A DNA stretch of 64,000 bases from Tabrizicola sp. (lineage in GTDB: Bacteria > Pseudomonadota > Alphaproteobacteria > Rhodobacterales > Rhodobacteraceae). The position numbers and the translations under genes are program-made. Positions 26,736 to 35,280 of this stretch are shown piece by piece. Within the stretch, counting starts at the first letter, position 1. Each line of letters starts with the position of its first letter. A model generated the notes under the pieces. It was not told the DNA's origin and made no database searches. It saw only the letters and a program-made list of their open reading frames with translations. The DNA is taken from the NCBI RefSeq assembly GCF_016793705.1, contig NZ_JAEULO010000001.1, forward strand, positions 62,001-126,000, written 5' to 3'.

Positions 26736-27688
26736 TGGCCCATGCCGCCCCCACCGCCACCGGGTTCCAGGATTGCCGGAACATCTGGGTCTCGACCCTG
26801 GAACAGCTGGCCGAAGCCGACCCCCGCATCGTCGCGGTGGTCAATGACTCGGTCGGATCGTCCAAGCTGAACAGCTTCCAGAAGAAATTTCCCGACCGGC
26901 TGGTCAATGTCGGCATTGCCGAACAGGTCATGATCGGCGTCGGCGCGGGGCTGGCGAACGGCGGTCGCATCCCCTTCGTCTCGGCCGCCTCCTGCTTCCT
27001 GACCGGTCGCGCGCTGGAACAGGTCAAGGCCGACATCGCCTATGCCAATTTCAACGTGAAGCTGGTGGGCCAGTCCTCGGGCGTGGCCTATGGCGAATTG
27101 GGCGCAACCCACCATTCCATCGAGGATTTTGCCTGGCTCCGTCCGCTCAACCTGACGGTCATCGTCCCGGCCGACGCCTGGGAAACTGCCGAGGCGGTGA
27201 AATGGGCCGCCCAGCATGATGGTCCGGTCTACCTGCGCCTCAGCCGGATGCCGGTTCCCGATCTCGATGTTCCGAAGCGCGTCTTCCGGCCGGGCAAGGC
27301 CGAAACCGTGCGCGATGGCCGCGACCTGACGATCATTGCCTGCGGCACCACAGTCCATCTTGCCGCTCGGGCCGCCGACCGGCTGGCCGTAGAAGGCATC
27401 GCATGCCGCGTCCTCAACTTCGCCACCATCAACCCGCTGGACGAAGAGGCTCTGCACCAGGCTGCCGCGACCGGCGCCATCGTCACGGTCGAGGAAGCCA
27501 ATATCCACGGCGGCCTTGGCGGCGCGGTGGCCGAGTTCACCGCCAGCCACAGGCCGGTTCCGGTCGAACGTGTCGGCTTCCCCGGTTTCCTTCCCACCGG
27601 CCCGGTCGACTGGCTGTTCAGGGAATATGGCCTCACGCCCGAGGGGATCGCGGCGGCGGCCCACCGCGCGCTTGGCCGCAAGGGTTGA
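26735..27688 (+). CDS. Transketolase, C-terminal (beta) subunit
   Basis: A 317-residue partner of the preceding protein with the pyrimidine-binding domain (NVGIAEQVMIGVGAGLANGG, including the catalytic glutamate) and the C-terminal transketolase domain (DLTIIACGTTVHLAARAA, IVTVEEANIHGGLGGAVAE). The TGATG overlap with the alpha subunit indicates coupled translation and a fixed stoichiometry. 1-Deoxyxylulose-5-phosphate synthase would be a single long chain, so that reading is unlikely. Confidence 0.88.
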   Translation: MAHAAPTATGFQDCRNIWVSTLEQLAEADPRIVAVVNDSVGSSKLNSFQKKFPDRLVNVGIAEQVMIGVGAGLANGGRIPFVSAASCFLTGRALEQVKADIAYANFNVKLVGQSSGVAYGELGATHHSIEDFAWLRPLNLTVIVPADAWETAEAVKWAAQHDGPVYLRLSRMPVPDLDVPKRVFRPGKAETVRDGRDLTIIACGTTVHLAARAADRLAVEGIACRVLNFATINPLDEEALHQAAATGAIVTVEEANIHGGLGGAVAEFTASHRPVPVERVGFPGFLPTGPVDWLFREYGLTPEGIAAAAHRALGRKG

Positions 27689-27691
27689 GCC

Positions 27692-29149
27692 ATGCGTGTC
27701 CTTGCTATCGACCAGGGCACGACCAACACCAAGGCCATGGTGATCGATGATGGCGGCGCGATCCTGGCCCGTGCCTCCGCGCCCCTGACCACCGACTATC
27801 CGCATCCCGGCTGGGCCGAGCAATCGGCCGCGGCGATCTGGGCCTCGGTCCAGGCGGTCATCGCCGAGGTGGTTGCCGAGGCGGGCCTCCCCGACGCGAT
27901 CGGCATTGCCAACCAGCGCGAGACTCTGGTCGTCTGGGACGCGGCGACCTCGCGGCCGCTCTGCCCGGCGCCGATCTGGCAATGCCGCCGCACCGCCGAT
28001 GCGTCCGCCCGCCTGATCGCCGAAGGGCACGACCCCTTCGTCATCGCCCGCACGGGCCTTGGAATCAATCCGCTGTTCCCCGCCGGGAAGCTGGCTTGGG
28101 TGTTGGACAACGTGCCTGCCGCCCGTGACCTGCTGGCACGGGGTCGCCTGCGCGCCGGCACTGTCGATGCCTGGCTTCTGTGGAACCTCACGGGCGGGAC
28201 GGTCTTTGCAACCGATCATTCCAACGCCTCGCGGACCCAGCTGTTCGACACCGAAACGCTGGTCTTCTCGCCCGAGCTCGCGGCGATCTTTGGCGCCGAC
28301 ACGACCTGTCTGCCGCTGCCGCTGCCTTCAGACACCCGCTTCGGCGTGACCGCCGTCGGGGCGACCGCCCTTCCCGCAGGCGTGCCGATCCAGGCCATGC
28401 TGGGCGACAGCCACGCCGCCCTTTACGGCCACGGCATCCGCAATACGGGCGCGGTGAAGGCGACCTATGGCACAGGCTCCAGCCTGATGACACTGACCCC
28501 CGCGCGCACGTCCTCGCGCCACGGCCTGTCCGGCACCATCGCCTGGACCGACCGGCACGGCACCGCCCATGCGCTTGAAGGCAACATCACCGTGTCGGCC
28601 CAGGCCGCCGCCTTCATGGCGCGCCTTCTCGGCCTGCCCGATGCCGCGGCCCTGTCCGACCTCGCCCAGACTGTCCCGGACGCGGGCGGAGTCACCCTCG
28701 TCCCCGCCCTTGCAGGTCTTGGCGCCCCGCACTGGTCCGATGCCGCGCGCGGTACGATCGCCGGGATGACGCATGCCACTACGCCCGCCCACCTGGCCCG
28801 GGCGACCTTTGAAGCCATCGCCCTTCAGATCGCCGATGTACTGGAAGCGATGGAAGCCGATATCGCCCAGCCGCTTGCAAGCCTCAGCGCAGATGGCGGG
28901 GCTTCGGGCAACGGCTTCCTGATGCAGTTGCAGGCCGACCTGATCGACCGCCCTGTCCACGCCGCCGCGGTCGAAGAGATCGGCGCCTTTGGCGTGGCAG
29001 GCATGGCCATGGCCAAGATGGACCACGTCCTTGTGCCGTCCGCCAAGATCCAGCATTTTGCGCCGCGGATGAGCGCTGGTGCGCGGACCCAGATCCGAAA
29101 GAGCTGGGCCGCCGCAGTCCGCCAATCCAAGAGTTCACCGTTGCCGTAG
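27692..29149 (+). CDS. FGGY-family carbohydrate kinase
   Basis: A 485-residue ASKHA-fold kinase. Recognisable are the N-terminal phosphate loop AIDQGTTNTKAMVID, IGIANQRETLVVWD, the catalytic aspartate region GTVDAWLLWNLTGG, AMLGDSHAALYGHG and the adenosine-site SADGGASGNGFLMQLQADL. It is related to glycerol kinases and to kinases of ketoses such as apulose kinase (AplK). The order isomerase, split transketolase, kinase suggests phosphorylation of the ketose before the transketolase step. The start lies three bases behind the transketolase stop. Substrate uncertain. Confidence 0.87.
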   Translation: MRVLAIDQGTTNTKAMVIDDGGAILARASAPLTTDYPHPGWAEQSAAAIWASVQAVIAEVVAEAGLPDAIGIANQRETLVVWDAATSRPLCPAPIWQCRRTADASARLIAEGHDPFVIARTGLGINPLFPAGKLAWVLDNVPAARDLLARGRLRAGTVDAWLLWNLTGGTVFATDHSNASRTQLFDTETLVFSPELAAIFGADTTCLPLPLPSDTRFGVTAVGATALPAGVPIQAMLGDSHAALYGHGIRNTGAVKATYGTGSSLMTLTPARTSSRHGLSGTIAWTDRHGTAHALEGNITVSAQAAAFMARLLGLPDAAALSDLAQTVPDAGGVTLVPALAGLGAPHWSDAARGTIAGMTHATTPAHLARATFEAIALQIADVLEAMEADIAQPLASLSADGGASGNGFLMQLQADLIDRPVHAAAVEEIGAFGVAGMAMAKMDHVLVPSAKIQHFAPRMSAGARTQIRKSWAAAVRQSKSSPLP

Positions 29150-29526
29150 TTGCGCGGCCGGGTCGGGCTGCCGCCCAGGTGACGACAGCGATCGACAGGG
29201 GAACAGGCATCCGCACCGCCGTCGGGGACGTGGCGTGGCTGCGCCGCATGTGCGTCCGTCTGCTTTCCGCCCTTCGCGACGTCGTCTCTGTCGGCCCAAA
29301 GCGGCCATTCACGGACGTCGCAGCGAAGGGCATGCCCAGAGGGATGCCCCCGCCTGGGGCGCCGGCCTCGCCCCGAACTGGTCAACCGCGACGACGAGAG
29401 CCCGTTCTGAGGAAGGGGGTCTCGCCGAAGGGAACTGGCGGAAAAACCCGCCGGGTTTGGCAAATCAGCCGCCGGACTGGACAGAGCAAATGCCCGCTTT
29501 CGGACTGTCCTTCTTCAACAGAAGTG
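29150..29526. other. Intergenic stretch without a gene
   Basis: The space between the convergent kinase gene and the DUF3726 gene shows open frames only with poor starts and no recognisable protein. It contains the terminator-like hairpin listed separately. The phrase around 29290-29335 (CAAAGCGGCCATTCACGGAC) resembles non-coding filler that I recall from other Rhodobacteraceae genomes. Confidence 0.5.
29442..29458 (-). terminator. Probable terminator of the minus-strand DUF3726 operon
   Basis: On the minus strand AAACCC-GGC-GGGTTT followed by TT gives a short tight hairpin with a T run, about 70 bases after the DUF3726 stop. A GGCGG/CCGCC pairing overlaps it. Confidence 0.4.
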
Positions 29527-30120
29527 TCAGTCGTTGTCTCCGTCCGTCGCGCCAGCGTCCAGACGGGAAGTCACCGATGGCGGCACCGTTGTCCGAAGCG
29601 CGAGAGTTTCAAGACGCTCAAGCGTCAACCGCGACACCCTGGGCCGAGCCGCAGGGCGCGACTGCGATGGTGCGTCGCCAGCTTCGCAGAGGTGCCAACC
29701 GTCTGATTGTGACTGCCAGGATGGGCCAAACGCCACATCGCCCGCGCTCGATACGGATGCGACACGGCCCGTCGTGGAGGCAATCTGAAGCGTAGAGCCA
29801 GCTTGGGCAATCCGGTGCAGGAAGGGCAGGAGGTATCCTGGTGCGGTCAGACCGTCCGGCAACGCCTCGCCCGTGATCGCAGAAGTGGTTGAGAATTCGT
29901 CGGCCAATGAAGCGCCCACTTCCACCGGGCTGACTGCGCCGTCCACGCGCGCCGCGAGCCAGACCACTGCCCAGTCCGCGGCAGGCAGTTCGCGCCGGGC
30001 GAGCCATTCGGCGGCCCATCCGGCCTCTTCCGCCTGACCCCAGCTGAGGCCCGCTCCGCGCGCGGACTTGGTGATCAGGCTGCGCAACTCCGACAGTGCC
30101 AAAGTGACAGTTTCGGTCAT
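29527..30120 (-). CDS. DUF3726-family protein
   Basis: A 197-residue cytoplasmic protein (MTETVTLALSELRSLITKSA, then RGAGLSWGQAEEAGWAAEWLARR) with the conserved start of DUF3726. The C-terminal part is less regular. The start at 30120 overlaps the stop of the 554-residue gene upstream (ATGA), which is stronger than the longer frame beginning 18 codons earlier. It is the last gene of the ProXWV-linked operon. No activity is known for the family as far as I recall. Confidence 0.7.
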   Translation of the reverse strand: MTETVTLALSELRSLITKSARGAGLSWGQAEEAGWAAEWLARRELPAADWAVVWLAARVDGAVSPVEVGASLADEFSTTSAITGEALPDGLTAPGYLLPFLHRIAQAGSTLQIASTTGRVASVSSAGDVAFGPSWQSQSDGWHLCEAGDAPSQSRPAARPRVSRLTLERLETLALRTTVPPSVTSRLDAGATDGDND

Positions 30121-31781
30121 GCGCCCAACTCGTCCGGGTAGGGCATGCCCTGAAAGAGGCTGATCCGCACCCAACGGTCGGACCGGGGATCAAACCGTGT
30201 CGCGCCAAAGAAGGCCAGCTTGCACCGCAGGATGTCGATCGGCAGCATCCCGGCATCCAACAGGTTGTCGCGTATCTCTGCATATGGCATTTCGTGCAGC
30301 ATCTGGATGCGCCGGACCGTGTGGCGATGTTCCGGCCGCGCCAGCAGAAACCGTGCGAGGCGGTCTGTGTCCAGCCAGCCCGTCAGGGCGTCGGACAGTG
30401 CCGAGACGGATTGGGCGATCCCAAGCGGTTGCTCTCTTTCTTCTCCGGCTTCGGCCCGCCGGTCGCCCAGACGAGGCTCCAGCTTGTCTTCAGACACATA
30501 CCAGAAGCGCGCCGACTGCGCCGGGTCGGTGAAGTCGAACCGGCTTGTCCAGCGATAGTCTTCCGCAATCAGCGCGCGCAGTCGGCCGACCGTCATCGCG
30601 GCGTCCAGGGCAAAGCGGGCGGTTTCGTCCGCGTCGAGACTGTCCTCCAGATCGTCGACGATGGCGCCATGCGGTTCAAGAAGCAGCGCCAGCAGGCATT
30701 CCTGCCCTTCCTCGCTCAGCTGTGCCTCGCCCCAAAGCCACAAGGCGTTCCAGGGCTGCGGCGCCCCTGGATCCCAACCGTCACGAAGGTGATCGGTCAG
30801 TTGCGCAAGATCGCCGCGCAGTTCGGCGAGCTTCGCTGCCTGCGCCCGGTGTTCGCTGCGCCACAGATGCGCATTCTGTCGCGCCGCTTCCAGGGCGTCG
30901 CGGAGAGTTGCAAGCTCTGCCGGGGTGGCATCGGGCAGCGCGCGGACCCGCGCCAGGGCTGTTTCGCGTGCGGTCATCCATGCGTTCAGCAGGGCCGGAT
31001 GACGGACAAGAAACGGGGCCATGCCAAGACCGGTGGAATTGCCCACGCCCAGGCGCCGCCGAAGATCCGGGTCCAGTCGCGCTGCCGACGCACCGCCCCG
31101 GACACGGGCAAGGTGTTCGGCGATATCTACGGTAAACGCGCGGGTCAGCCAGACCGAGAGCATCTCGGCCTGAAACGGAGCCTTGAGTTCCGGCCGCTCA
31201 CAGATGTCCTCCCGGTCTGCGGCCCCGAACTTGCCCGAGCCGTAGACGGCGGTGGTCCGCATCAGATAGCCGACTGCGTCGATCTCGGCGGCATCGGGCT
31301 GCTCGCCTCGGGAAAGCCGGTCGACCATATGGGCGAACAGCCGGACCGACCGATTGGCCCGGCTGAGCGAAAGCTCTTTCCCGCTGATCCGCCCGGCCTC
31401 CTGCAGCGGCACGTTGTCGGCCAGGCGGTCAAGATCGTCCGGCGTGACGTCGCCATCGACAAGCGCAAAGGTTGCATCCCAGGCCGTGGCGATCACCCTG
31501 TCGGATCGCATCTCATCGGGTAGATCATGTGCAAAGGCGACAAGGCTGTAGGTGCGTTCCGGCCCCCGGGCCCGATAAACGGCACAGCCAACGCCCCGAT
31601 CATCGATGTCCCAAATCGGGCGGTCAAAGCGCCAACCCTCGCGCACGACGCGGCGGAGCATCACGCGCAGGAAGGAAAGCCGCATCGGATGGGCCGATCC
31701 CATCCGCGACAGGCGCATGACCAGGTCTGGGTCGCGCAGGACGGCCTCTGCCGTTTTCCGGGTCCGTTCGACCATGCTCAT
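30117..31781 (-). CDS. Conserved protein of unknown function (554 residues)
   Basis: I do not recognise the family. The protein has no signal peptide or membrane segment and is rich in acidic and arginine residues. It contains ERTYSLVAFAHDLPDEMRSD near the N-terminus, AVYGSGKFGAADREDICERP near the middle, the glycine-rich GVGNSTGLGMAPFLVRHP and a helical coiled region (about 285-335: ETALARVRALPDATPAEL onward). The C-terminal block is HEMPYAEIRDNLLDAGMLP then DILRCKLAFFGATRFDPRSD. Both ends overlap their neighbours by four bases, so it is translated in one chain with the M19-like and DUF3726 genes. Its length and good sequence regularity argue for a real enzyme or complex subunit. Confidence 0.75.
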   Translation of the reverse strand: MSMVERTRKTAEAVLRDPDLVMRLSRMGSAHPMRLSFLRVMLRRVVREGWRFDRPIWDIDDRGVGCAVYRARGPERTYSLVAFAHDLPDEMRSDRVIATAWDATFALVDGDVTPDDLDRLADNVPLQEAGRISGKELSLSRANRSVRLFAHMVDRLSRGEQPDAAEIDAVGYLMRTTAVYGSGKFGAADREDICERPELKAPFQAEMLSVWLTRAFTVDIAEHLARVRGGASAARLDPDLRRRLGVGNSTGLGMAPFLVRHPALLNAWMTARETALARVRALPDATPAELATLRDALEAARQNAHLWRSEHRAQAAKLAELRGDLAQLTDHLRDGWDPGAPQPWNALWLWGEAQLSEEGQECLLALLLEPHGAIVDDLEDSLDADETARFALDAAMTVGRLRALIAEDYRWTSRFDFTDPAQSARFWYVSEDKLEPRLGDRRAEAGEEREQPLGIAQSVSALSDALTGWLDTDRLARFLLARPEHRHTVRRIQMLHEMPYAEIRDNLLDAGMLPIDILRCKLAFFGATRFDPRSDRWVRISLFQGMPYPDELGA

Positions 31782-32785
31782 TCCGCAGCCCTTTCCACCT
31801 CACCCCGCATCTCCGGCCCGAAGGACGCCGCGAAAAAGCGCGCCCAGTTTCCGCCCAGCATTGCGGCCACTTCGGCGTCGGAAAACCCGACGGAGCGCAG
31901 CCCGCCCCGCAGATTCCCGAAATCGCGCGCGTCGCGGAACCAGTTGGGCATGGCCGGAAACCCCGGCGCGTCCTTGCTGCCTTCGCCGAAATCCACCGAT
32001 TTGGTCCAGCGCCCGGTGCGCATCCATTCGACCACGCTGTCGGGCTGGTCCTGACAAAGGTCGGTGCCGATGCCAAGGAACTCGGTGCCGAACCGTTCGG
32101 CGGTCCGCGCGATCATGGTGCAATAATCGGACAGCTCGCAGGCGCTGCCGCCGTTCAGGTGATGGGGGTACAGCGAAAAGCCCAGCATCCCGCCGGTTTC
32201 CGCCAGGGCGCTGATCACCGCATCGGACTTGTTGCGCCGCGCCGGATGCCAGGAGGCCGGATTGGCGTGCGTCACCGCAATCGGCCGCGCGGAATGCTCC
32301 ACCGCCGCCAGCGTCGAGCGCTCACCGGAGTGGCTCATGTCCACGACCATCCCGACACGGTTCATTTCGGTCACCACCTCGCGTCCCATGCGGGTCAGGC
32401 CCGTGTCTTCAGCCTCGTAGCAGCCGGAGGCGAGGAGCGACTGGTTGTTGTAGCTCAACTGCATGAAGCGCAGGCCAAGCCGGTGCAGCACCTGGACCAG
32501 ACCGATATCGTCCTCGATGCAACTGGGGTTCTGCGCGCCGAAGAAGATTGCCGTCCGCCCGGTGGCCTTGGCAAGGGCAAGGTCATCGGCAGTAAAGGCT
32601 TGAAAGATCAGCTCTGGCCAGCGTTCGAACCAGCGGTTCCAGCGTTCGACCACCGCGACCGTTTCGCGGAAGTTCTCGTGGTAGACCAGCGTGACATGCA
32701 CCGCGTCCACCCCGCCCGCCCGCAGCTGGCGGAAGATGCGTTCGGACCAGTTGGAATACTGAAGCCCGTCGATCAGGTAGGTCAT
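31778..32785 (-). CDS. M19 (membrane dipeptidase)-fold protein lacking the first metal motif
   Basis: A 335-residue TIM-barrel amidohydrolase related to renal dipeptidase. Later metal or active-site positions are present: H152 in VVDMSHSGE, H173 in AVTHANPAS and D241 in GIGTDLCQD. The N-terminal H-x-D that normally binds zinc is missing; the protein starts TYLIDGLQYSNWSERIF. The bridging glutamate region (FGAQNPSCIEDD) is also altered. Similar forms occur beside glycine-betaine/dimethylglycine catabolic genes in Pseudomonas (PA5396 type). The start at 32785 overlaps the stop of the aldehyde dehydrogenase. It may hydrolyse an amide or cyclic compound with one metal ion, but dipeptidase activity is doubtful. 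Confidence 0.75.
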   Translation of the reverse strand: MTYLIDGLQYSNWSERIFRQLRAGGVDAVHVTLVYHENFRETVAVVERWNRWFERWPELIFQAFTADDLALAKATGRTAIFFGAQNPSCIEDDIGLVQVLHRLGLRFMQLSYNNQSLLASGCYEAEDTGLTRMGREVVTEMNRVGMVVDMSHSGERSTLAAVEHSARPIAVTHANPASWHPARRNKSDAVISALAETGGMLGFSLYPHHLNGGSACELSDYCTMIARTAERFGTEFLGIGTDLCQDQPDSVVEWMRTGRWTKSVDFGEGSKDAPGFPAMPNWFRDARDFGNLRGGLRSVGFSDAEVAAMLGGNWARFFAASFGPEMRGEVERAAE

Positions 32786-34233
32786 TCCGGCTCCCCCGCC
32801 GCCATGTAGGCGGTCTTGACCGTGGTGAAGAACTCGGCGGCGTAGCGCCCCTGCTCCCGCGGGCCGAAGGACGACATACCCCGACCGCCGAACGGCACGT
32901 GATAATCCGTGCCTGCCGTCGGCAGGTTCACCATGACACAACCCGACCGCATGTTGGCCCGGAAATGTGCGGCGCGGGCCAGGCTGCGGGTCATGATGCC
33001 TGCCGTCAATCCGAAGGGCGTGTCATTGGCGAGGGTGAGCGCCTCGGCGTAACTGTCGGCCGGGATAATGCAGGTGATCGGTGCGAACATTTCCTCGCGG
33101 TTCAGCGTCATGTCGTTCCGGGTTCGGGAAAAGACGGCAGGGGCCATGAAATACCCCTCGGTCGGCCGGTCCAGCCGCACGCCGCCGGTCAGAAGCTCTG
33201 CACCCTCTGTGGTCCCACGCGCTATCCAATCGAGGTTGGCGTTCAGTTGGCCCTCGCTCACCACGGGACCAATCTGCGTCCCCTCAGCCAGGGCATGCCC
33301 GACACGCAGCGCTTCGGCGGCCTTTACGAGCCGCTCGGTGAACGTGTCCAGGACTTTCCTGTGGACGATCAGCCGCGAGGCAGCCGTGCATTTCTGCCCG
33401 GTCCCGCCAAAGGCCGCGTTGGCGGCATGGGAGACCGCAAGATCGAGGTCGCAGTCGTCCATGATCAGCATGGGGTTCTTGGACCCCATTTCCATCTGTA
33501 GCTTGGCGCGGTTTCCAAGGGCGCGTGAGGCAATGTCCCTCCCGACCCCCACCGAGCCGGTGAAGCTGATCGCATCAATATCGGCATGACCAACCAGATG
33601 ATCCCCCACGTCGCGACCAGGCCCCATGACGAGGTTGAAGGCGCCCGCGGGCAGTCCGGCGCGGGAAATGATCTCGGCCAGGGCGACGGCCGAGGCCGGG
33701 GTCAGATTGGCCGGCTTCCAGACGACCGCGTTGCCAAAGGCGAGGGCGGGAGCGATCTTCCAGGCCGGCGTCGCCATCGGGAAATTCCACGGCGTCACCA
33801 GAGCCACGACACCAGCCGGTTCCCGGCGCACCTCGATCTCTACCCCCGGGCGCACGCTTTCGGCCTGATCGCCCTGCAAGCGCAACGCTTCGGCGGCAAA
33901 CCAGGTGAAGAACTGCCCGGCGCGGTAGACCTCGCCCTTGCCTTCGACCAGCGGCTTGCCTTCCTCGCGCGACAGGAGCGCGCCGATCTCGGCAGCGCGG
34001 GCCATCAGTTCGGTGCCGATCAGCATCAGGACATCGTGGCGCTTCTGGATACCTGCCGCCCACCACTTCGGCTGCGCCGACCGGGCCGCAGCGACCGCCT
34101 CGTCCACATCCGCTGCAGAGCCCTGGACAAACTGGCCGATCACATCCGCTACGTCCGAAGGACTGCGGTTTTCAATCTGCATCGTTCCGCCCTGCCAGGC
34201 CCCGGCGATGTAGTTCCGCGTCTCAAGTCCCAT
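32782..34233 (-). CDS. NAD(P)-dependent aldehyde dehydrogenase (semialdehyde type)
   Basis: A 483-residue aldehyde dehydrogenase. Motifs seen are the VALVTPWNFPMATPAWK cofactor region, ISFTGSVGVGRDI, QMEMGSKNPMLIMDD with the general-base glutamate and GGTGQKCTAASRLIV with the catalytic cysteine. The PFGGRGMSSFGPREQG end follows. The GQKCTA active-site form is like 2,5-dioxopentanoate (alpha-ketoglutarate semialdehyde) and related semialdehyde dehydrogenases. In this operon it should oxidise an aldehyde formed from the imported compound. It overlaps the M19-like gene by four bases and lies 24 bases after proV. Confidence 0.85.
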   Translation of the reverse strand: MGLETRNYIAGAWQGGTMQIENRSPSDVADVIGQFVQGSAADVDEAVAAARSAQPKWWAAGIQKRHDVLMLIGTELMARAAEIGALLSREEGKPLVEGKGEVYRAGQFFTWFAAEALRLQGDQAESVRPGVEIEVRREPAGVVALVTPWNFPMATPAWKIAPALAFGNAVVWKPANLTPASAVALAEIISRAGLPAGAFNLVMGPGRDVGDHLVGHADIDAISFTGSVGVGRDIASRALGNRAKLQMEMGSKNPMLIMDDCDLDLAVSHAANAAFGGTGQKCTAASRLIVHRKVLDTFTERLVKAAEALRVGHALAEGTQIGPVVSEGQLNANLDWIARGTTEGAELLTGGVRLDRPTEGYFMAPAVFSRTRNDMTLNREEMFAPITCIIPADSYAEALTLANDTPFGLTAGIMTRSLARAAHFRANMRSGCVMVNLPTAGTDYHVPFGGRGMSSFGPREQGRYAAEFFTTVKTAYMAAGEPE

Positions 34234-34257
34234 GGTTTCGTCCTGTTCCGGCTGCGG

Positions 34258-35280
34258 TCAGGCCCGCGCCAAGGCTTCCATTACTTTCCGAGGTGTCAAG
34301 GCACCGGCGATCTGCCCATCGGCCCCGCGCACAGCGATGCTTTCCACGCCATCCGCAAAGGCGCCGAAGGCGGCTTCCAGCGTCGCTTCGGCGGCTATCT
34401 CCGGCGCGCCCGGAGCCGGGATCAACCCGGCATCGGCGAAGGCGCCGCAGAGCAGAATGCGCGCCCGGTTCACGTCGCGAACAAAGCGCGCGACATAGTC
34501 ATCGGCAGGCGCACGCAGGATGTCGGCGCCGGTGCCGACCTGCCGCACGGTCCCGTCCTTCAGGATAACGATATGGTCGCCCAGAAGCAGCGCCTCGTCG
34601 AGGTCGTGGGTGATGAAGACGATGGTCTTGCCCAGCCGCCCCTGAAGTTCTTTCAGCTGCATCTGCATGTCGTGCCGGATCAGCGGATCCAGGGCGGAGA
34701 AAGCTTCGTCCATGAGCAGGACCTCGGCATCCGTGGCCAAGGCACGCGCCAGACCGACGCGCTGCTGCATTCCGCCGGAAAGCTGCGCGGGATAGCTGGA
34801 CTCGAAGCCCGAGAGCCCGACCAGCGCAATCTGCGCCTCGGCCCGCTCCTGTGCCGCTGCCTTCGCTATTCCGTCCAGCACAAGGCCATACATGACGTTT
34901 TCGATCACGGTCCGATGCGGCAGCAGGGCGAAACGCTGGAAGACCATCGCCACCTTGCGCCGCCGGAAGCCGCGCAGACGGGTTTCGTCATAGCCGAGAA
35001 TATCCTCGCCATCATAGAGGATGCGCCCGCCTGTCGGCTCGATCAGGCGGTTGAAATGGCGGATCAGCGTGCTCTTGCCCGAGCCCGACAGACCCATGAT
35101 GACAAAGGTTTCGCCAGCGGCAATCTCGAGGTTGATCTGGTGCAGACCCAGCACATGCTCGGTTTCCTGCAGCAGACTGGCCTTGTCCATACCGGCGTTC
35201 ACCTTGGCCAGAGCACCCTTCGGGTCACGACCAAAGACCTTCGACACCGATTCGACGCGGATCTTGACGGGTCGCATCAT
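34258..35280 (-). CDS. proV: Glycine betaine/proline-type ABC transporter ATPase
   Basis: A 340-residue ProV/OpuAA-like ATPase. It has the typical N-terminal extension before Walker A (GLSGSGKST, 63-71), then FQRFALLPHRTV, signature LSGGMQQRVGLARAL and Walker B VLLMDEAFSALDPLI. A shortened C-terminal CBS-like regulatory part with GALTPRKVMEALARA follows. Start codons ATGATG overlap the stop of the permease gene. It energises uptake of a betaine-like compound. Confidence 0.88.
   Translation of the reverse strand: MMRPVKIRVESVSKVFGRDPKGALAKVNAGMDKASLLQETEHVLGLHQINLEIAAGETFVIMGLSGSGKSTLIRHFNRLIEPTGGRILYDGEDILGYDETRLRGFRRRKVAMVFQRFALLPHRTVIENVMYGLVLDGIAKAAAQERAEAQIALVGLSGFESSYPAQLSGGMQQRVGLARALATDAEVLLMDEAFSALDPLIRHDMQMQLKELQGRLGKTIVFITHDLDEALLLGDHIVILKDGTVRQVGTGADILRAPADDYVARFVRDVNRARILLCGAFADAGLIPAPGAPEIAAEATLEAAFGAFADGVESIAVRGADGQIAGALTPRKVMEALARA

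Noticed and set aside
25920..27688. Split 1-deoxyxylulose-5-phosphate synthase
   Set aside because: The two-subunit layout, the alpha-subunit motifs and the kinase/isomerase neighbours fit a split transketolase.
29079..29795. Plus-strand frame of 238 codons across the end of the kinase and DUF3726 genes
   Set aside because: It overlaps two real genes, has no ribosome binding site and low-complexity composition.
30117..31781. Phage or defence-system protein
   Set aside because: No ATPase, nuclease or membrane signature is visible and it is coupled to metabolic genes; composition matches its neighbours.
31778..32785. Annotation as ordinary membrane dipeptidase
   Set aside because: The N-terminal zinc motif is absent and the gene lies in a betaine-type catabolic operon.
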